Shown: one piece after another, positions 59,467-64,000 of the stretch
Numbering within the stretch: the first letter of the stretch is position 1
How the letters are laid out: each line of letters opens with the position of its first letter
NCBI RefSeq assembly: GCF_036785885.1
Contig: NC_092316.1
Span: 15,431,001-15,495,000, forward strand
DNA length: 64,000 nt
Direction of reading: 5' to 3'
DNA from: Coffea arabica
Taxonomy: Eukaryota; Streptophyta; Magnoliopsida; Gentianales; Rubiaceae
Notes under the pieces: model-generated
Seen by the model: only the letters and a program-made list of their open reading frames with translations
Databases searched by the model: none
What the model was told of the DNA's origin: nothing
Made by a program: the position numbers and the translations under genes

Positions 59467-59904
59467 GATTGATTCAGAGAGTCAATTCCCCCAAAATAAA
59501 CAAGATTCTTAAACTAGGGGCGCACCCAAATGACACAATATAAATACCCAAACAGCACAAGTGATAAACCATCAATTATCCTATTTTTTGAATGCAATAG
59601 TCCTAATAAGAATTACACGCATAATACCCAAAGTCTAAATGAATGCAATAGTCCTAATAATCCTATTTATATGCACATAAGCACTATTAGAATTACATAA
59701 GGAATAGGAATTAATTAATTTAGAAAACTACTTAACTAATAAGAAACTTCTAAAACGTATAACTAGAATAGGATATAAAATAACAAAGAAAAGCGCTAAA
59801 ACTACTTCATCTTATAGGAAAAGATCCTAATTATAAATTTTTAAATTAAGTAATATCAATATAGACAAGAGATTCTTGAACCCTAGGGTCCTCATTCTAT
59901 ATCA
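59467..59904 (-). repeat. LTR of family E, minus-oriented copy (Y), truncated
   Basis: Matches 61601-62063 in the same orientation but lacks the first ~70 bp. It ends CTATATCA. It directly abuts copy X head to head, making an inverted repeat of about 430 bp. Downstream (minus-strand view: before the LTR) is ACTGGAGGAGTT, a polypurine-like tract, so it may be the 3' LTR of the element whose 5' LTR is at 61601. Confidence 0.78.
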
Positions 59905-61600
59905 AACTCCTCCAGTTTTTTTTTTTTTTAAGGTAATTTTTTATTAGAAAAATTTTGGCAGAATTTTCCCCTTATAAATGGACGAAACTCCCTGTCAACA
60001 AATCCAAATACAAGAAAATTATCCACTTGGTAGTTACGACAGTTTGAAGACAATTTAATAATAACTGCATGGTTAAAACAGAATGTGGCGGCCAACCAAA
60101 TAAAGCTCAACTGCAGAATTTCGAACTAGACTTTTCATCCACGCTGAACGCATTTCCTAATTGAAGGCAGGCCTATTCTATCTAAGCGAAACGTCCCACG
60201 AGCTTTCATAGGGAGGTCCACAAGCTGATGATATGTTATATTGAAATCTTGATCACATCCCACGTTTGCTAAAGAAAAAACTCCTCCAGTTAAAAAAAGA
60301 AAAATTCATCCCCAAGTTCCACAGAGAAGTTTAATATAGGAACCATGAGAAGACGCAACTATGATCCGGCCACGAATTTTATAGGGTCGATGCTTGTGAT
60401 GGAACTGTTACATCCAGTCATAAATACAGGAAGTTGTATATGACCCCAAGACAATTCCAAAACCAACAACTTCATTGTCCACAATTATCAAAATAAACTT
60501 TACGATTTTTCCCAGATTGTCAAGGAACTCAACTTTCTTGATCTTCATAGGGAAATTATCAATTGGAAAAAACTTTTCAAACACATTTCTTTCTAGAGCC
60601 AATAGCTCAATAACTCGAGATAAGAACTGATTCCATGGATGTGACAGGCAAACCAAGAAGTAGATTTGCAGTTGAAGGAACTTGATTGATTTCAGTCTCT
60701 TTAAAAGGACTTTTATTTTTGTTATCCGAAATCATAGTTGCATATGTTCAGATTTATTAGACACCAAATCTGGTTGGAGTTCAACAGTTGTGTCAGGAAG
60801 TTTTTTTTCCAACATTTTTGGCACCTTGAACATCCTTCGTACTTGTGTTAAAATTGCAATATATAGGCAACAAATTAGTCCCTTTCAATTGATTAGACCT
60901 AGATTGTGAACCGGTTTTCAATAGTCATATAACAATATTTTTGCCATCCATCACAAATCAATAAATATTGTCATGTCCACTATGATAGCATCTACATCAT
61001 ATTGTCATAGTCTACTAAGAAATAAGCGACAAGAATTTATATCCACGACATCACACAAAACTTCATCAATATATTTACCAATAGATAACGGAACGTGACA
61101 CCTTGCAATCACCTCCACAGGTTCAACCCCTCGTATCCAACCAATCCTATAAGATTGGGGAATGCTCTTTAACAGGCAATTTTAACAAATTCATTATAGT
61201 TCTTTCAACAACTACTACCATCCATTGCCGAATCAAAGATATGATTCAAAATTTTGCACCTGATTCGAAATAATTTATTTCTTTAATCTCACGTTCCTTT
61301 GGCAAAAGATTGCAAACCATATACACGAGCTGCATGTTTTGACAAAATTCGTCCCTAGAGTTAGGTTTTTTTTTTTTTGGGGTCAAACCAAAGTTAGGGT
61401 TTAACCCAACAAAACTTGTGAAAATTTTATCATCCGAAGATGATGCTTCATAGTCTAACTATCTCGAAATTGATGTGGACCATGTCGAATAAGGGTGAGG
61501 ATGAGCAACTTTCCAGGCGCAATCACCCTCTTCTCCACGATCCAATGTATTGTGATACACATCAGTGTTCATCACAAGAGAAACTTGCTTTGATACCAAC
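59905..61600 (-). mobile_element. internal region of element E (non-autonomous)
   Basis: 1.7 kb between LTR copies Y and Z with no recognisable gag, protease, RT or integrase on either strand. Poly-T tracts lie at about 59921 and 61366. The primer site is at its right end. This is consistent with a small non-autonomous LTR element. Confidence 0.6.
61587..61598 (-). other. element E primer-binding site (initiator-Met type)
   Basis: On the minus strand, TGGTATCAAAGC begins 2 bp after the LTR end GTATCA, matching the common plant TGGTATCAGAGC site with one change. Confidence 0.75.
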
Positions 61601-62063
61601 TGATACGAGACAGAAGTGTGATATGACAAAGGGATTACACGAATACTCTCCATGGTAGAGAAATCAAGGTTGATTCATGATTAATTCCACAAAATAAACA
61701 AGCTTCAACAATAATCTCAAATCTAGAGCGCACCCAAAGGGACAAGGTATAAAACCGAAACAATACTACAAGTGTTAAAATATCAATAATATTGTCAAAG
61801 CCTGAATGAATATCATGGCCCTAATAATCCTATTTATAGGCACATGCATAACTACTAGCAGAATTACATAAGGAATAGGAATTAATTAATTTAGAAAACT
61901 ACTTAACTAATAAGAAACTCCTCAAACATCTAATTAGAATAGGAAATGAAATAATAAAGAAAACTACTAAAACTCCACCGTCTATTAAGAAAAAAAATCC
62001 TAAATTAAGTAATATCGATATAGACAGGAGATTCCTGAACTCCGATGTCCTCATTCTGTATCA
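61601..62063 (-). repeat. element E 5' LTR (copy Z), full length
   Basis: 463 bp, with ends TGATAC...GTATCA (a 6-bp inverted repeat). It has a TATA-like CCTATTTATAGG (plus view about 61828) and serves as reference for copies X and Y. Confidence 0.82.
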
Positions 62064-62441
62064 AATTCTCAACCTGGAGAATTGCCTACTATTCATATTA
62101 ATTTGAAAATAAATTGTGTAAAATGACTATGGGTTTTTTAACATGTGTCTAGTGGAACTCATTAACACATTTAAACTCTACCCAACCTATTATGTATACA
62201 CATACGCTAATAATTATTACCCTCTATTGCATTTATATATTTTTCCTAATTAATATTACCTTTTTAAAAATGATGGAAGTGTATTTTTACCCTCTATGGA
62301 AGTGTTGTGAAAAAAACCCCCTCAATAACTATTTATCCATCATTAGTGATGTTGGTTGGTTGGATTTCGACCACGATCTCTCCTAGTTATCTTCTATCAG
62401 ATTAGAAGCTTTGTTACTAAACCTTAAGAGGGGTAATTTCA
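62064..62441. other. intergenic
   Basis: Nothing recognised. Confidence 0.5.
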
Positions 62442-62450
62442 TAAATTTAT

Positions 62451-62957
62451 GGACAAAATACACTTTACCCCTTGTAGTTTAGCATTTTTCACATAACCCC
62501 CTATAGTTTCAAAAGTTATGCATAACTCCCTTATAGTTTAAATTAAAGTATCAAAATAATGGAATTTGCATTTATAATGAAGTCAATTAAAATATAAAAA
62601 ATACAACTATGTAAATTTCAAAATTATTTATTAACCACAAGAGTTATATATACTTTGAAAATCATAAGGAGGTTATGTGATAAAGTATTAAACCATAAGG
62701 GAGTTATAAAGTAAAACATAATACCATATGGGTTTAAAGGATCATGCATATTATGTTTTTATATTTTAATAACTTTAGCTATTTTAGTTTTGAAACAAGG
62801 GTAATTTCGATATTTTCATGAATTTCGTTATAGAGGATGATTTCCGTCACTTTGATATTTTAGTTTAAACTATGAAAGGGTTATATATAATCTTTGAAAC
62901 TATAGGGGATTATGTGAAAAATCGCTAAACCACAGGGGAGTAAAGTGTATTTTACCC
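62451..62957. mobile_element. Mutator-type MITE with long TIRs (1)
   Basis: The arms begin GGACAAAATACACTTTACCCC-like on the left and GGGTAAAATACACTTTACTC on the right (reverse complement), and stay similar for about 110 bp. Flanks are TAAATTTAT (62442-62450) and TAAATTTAA (62958-62966), a 9-bp duplication with one change. No transposase. Confidence 0.75.
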
Positions 62958-63151
62958 TAAATTTAAATCTCATTACCAAACACTTGCCGTTGGTTCGAGT
63001 TAACATCATGTTCATGCAATTTTTTGCAATTACCGAATTGAAGCTAATATCGTATATATCTGCTTGCTGATTGCTATGAGCATGCTATAGAAATGATTTT
63101 TGAACAAGCTGATTGACAAAGCCATTTGAAAAATACTAGAGAATAAAATAT

Positions 63152-63587
63152 GGGTTAAAAACAAAAAAGCCCCCGTGATAAGCCTAATACACAGAAAAGC
63201 CCCCCATGGTTTCAAAATATACAACACGACCCCTCATGCTTTGAACTAAATTGTAAAGGTGACGGAATCCGTTAAACTTAACGGAAATGACTTATTGGAA
63301 CCTAAAAAATTTTTTTTATACCTAATTTTTATCAAATATACCTATTCTACCCCTTAACTCTCAATTCTCTCTACTTAAAAAATAAAACAAATGATTTTTT
63401 TGAGCTGTCTTTTGTTTAATTATGTAAGGGTATTTTGGTCATTTTGACCATTTCCGTTAAGTTTAACGGATTCCGTCACCTTTACAATTTAGTTCAAAGC
63501 ATGAGGGGTCGTGTTGTATATTTTGAAACCATGGGGGACTTTTCTGTGTATTAGGCTTATCACATGGGGCTTTTTTGTTTTTAACCC
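63152..63587. mobile_element. Mutator-type MITE with long TIRs (2)
   Basis: 436 bp. The arms begin GGGTTAAAAACAAAAAAGCC on both ends and are nearly identical for about 150 bp, through GACGGAATCCGTTAAACTTA. They are flanked by the perfect 9-bp duplication ATAAAATAT (63143-63151 and 63588-63596). The near identity of the arms suggests recent activity. No transposase. Confidence 0.88.
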
Positions 63588-63630
63588 ATAAAATATTCCT
63601 AACCCTTCAGGTAAGCTTCTCATCTCGTCT

Positions 63631-63682
63631 TTTTTTTTTTTTTTTTTTTTGAAGCATAAAAGAAAACCTCCAATCATGTCAA
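63631..63682 (-). mobile_element. 52-bp retroposon stub with poly-A tail (minus orientation)
   Basis: A ~22-nt T-run followed by about 30 bp, flanked by the perfect 15-bp direct repeat CTTCTCATCTCGTCT (63616-63630 and 63683-63697). This is the mark of LINE-type reverse transcription of a severely 5'-truncated template. Confidence 0.75.
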
Positions 63683-63697
63683 CTTCTCATCTCGTCT

Positions 63698-64000
63698 TGA
63701 CCCTTGAATAAAGGACTTTCAATTAGTGTCAATGTATCGATTACTTAACATAAGCCAAACTAATAAGAACCAACAGACTAAAGAAACATTACATATTCAC
63801 AAACCTGATCACATAGCTAACTGACATGACTAAGAATGAAAACTTGAAAATGAAATAGGGAAATCCTAAGAACTTTAACCTACACTCTAAGAATTGAAAT
63901 GAACAAATGAAAGCTTGGAAATCTTAAACTTAATCCTAACAATCTACTGCATCTTTGAGAGAGAATTTTCTTCTGATATATTTCTCGGGGCATTGAATTG
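63698..64000. other. intergenic to window end
   Basis: No feature recognised. Confidence 0.5.

Overview
This is a stretch of a plant nuclear genome, most probably a dicot. It is AT-rich. It carries Ty3/Gypsy elements with plant-type primer-binding sites, hAT, Mutator-like and PIF-like debris, tRNA-derived SINEs, a fragment of plastid DNA containing trnM-CAU, and three genes of plant-typical families with plant-type introns. I cannot name the species from sequence alone. There is no sign of prokaryotic organisation.

Layout. 1-2246: transposon debris, including a degenerate hAT transposase C-terminus. 2247 to about 32.7 kb: a nested retrotransposon complex. An outer non-coding element (A) has an LTR at 2247-11632 (TG...CA, about 5.1 kb once insertions are removed) and an internal region full of tandem arrays. 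A is interrupted by element B (2549-6811, minus strand, TSD CAGTT), an Athila/Tat-like element whose pol and part of one LTR are replaced by about 250 bp of plastid DNA. A is also interrupted by element C (11828-27577, plus strand, TSD GACTG), a nearly full-length Athila/Tat-like gag-pol element with two 1584-bp LTRs. C's reverse transcriptase is split by element D (16871-22262, TSD ATCTG), a 5.4-kb non-autonomous LTR element with a retropepsin ORF and a second unrecognised ORF but no gag, RT or integrase. By hand count the LTRs of D differ at about 1% of sites and those of C at about 2.4%, as expected if D landed in C.

32.7-45.2 kb: AT-rich intergenic DNA with a 190-bp tandem duplication, two adjacent SINEs sharing a repeated target site (one split by a TTA-flanked MITE), two small hAT-like MITEs, a Pack-MULE-like element carrying a broken LRR gene fragment, and a third SINE.

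45.2-58.6 kb: the genic part, all on the minus strand. It holds an ATL-type RING-H2 membrane ubiquitin ligase (45219-46193), a two-exon LRR receptor-like pseudokinase of the LRR-III type (50183-52489), and a six-coding-exon ubiquitin-conjugating enzyme of the UBE2H / Arabidopsis UBC4-5-6 type (54227-58132) with a 5' UTR intron and a TATA box. The ATL (E3) and the UBC (E2) act in the same general pathway, but nothing in the sequence shows that they work together.

58.9-64 kb: three copies of one LTR family, two of them head to head just upstream of the UBC promoter, then two Mutator-type MITEs with 9-bp target-site duplications and a 52-bp poly-T retroposon stub.
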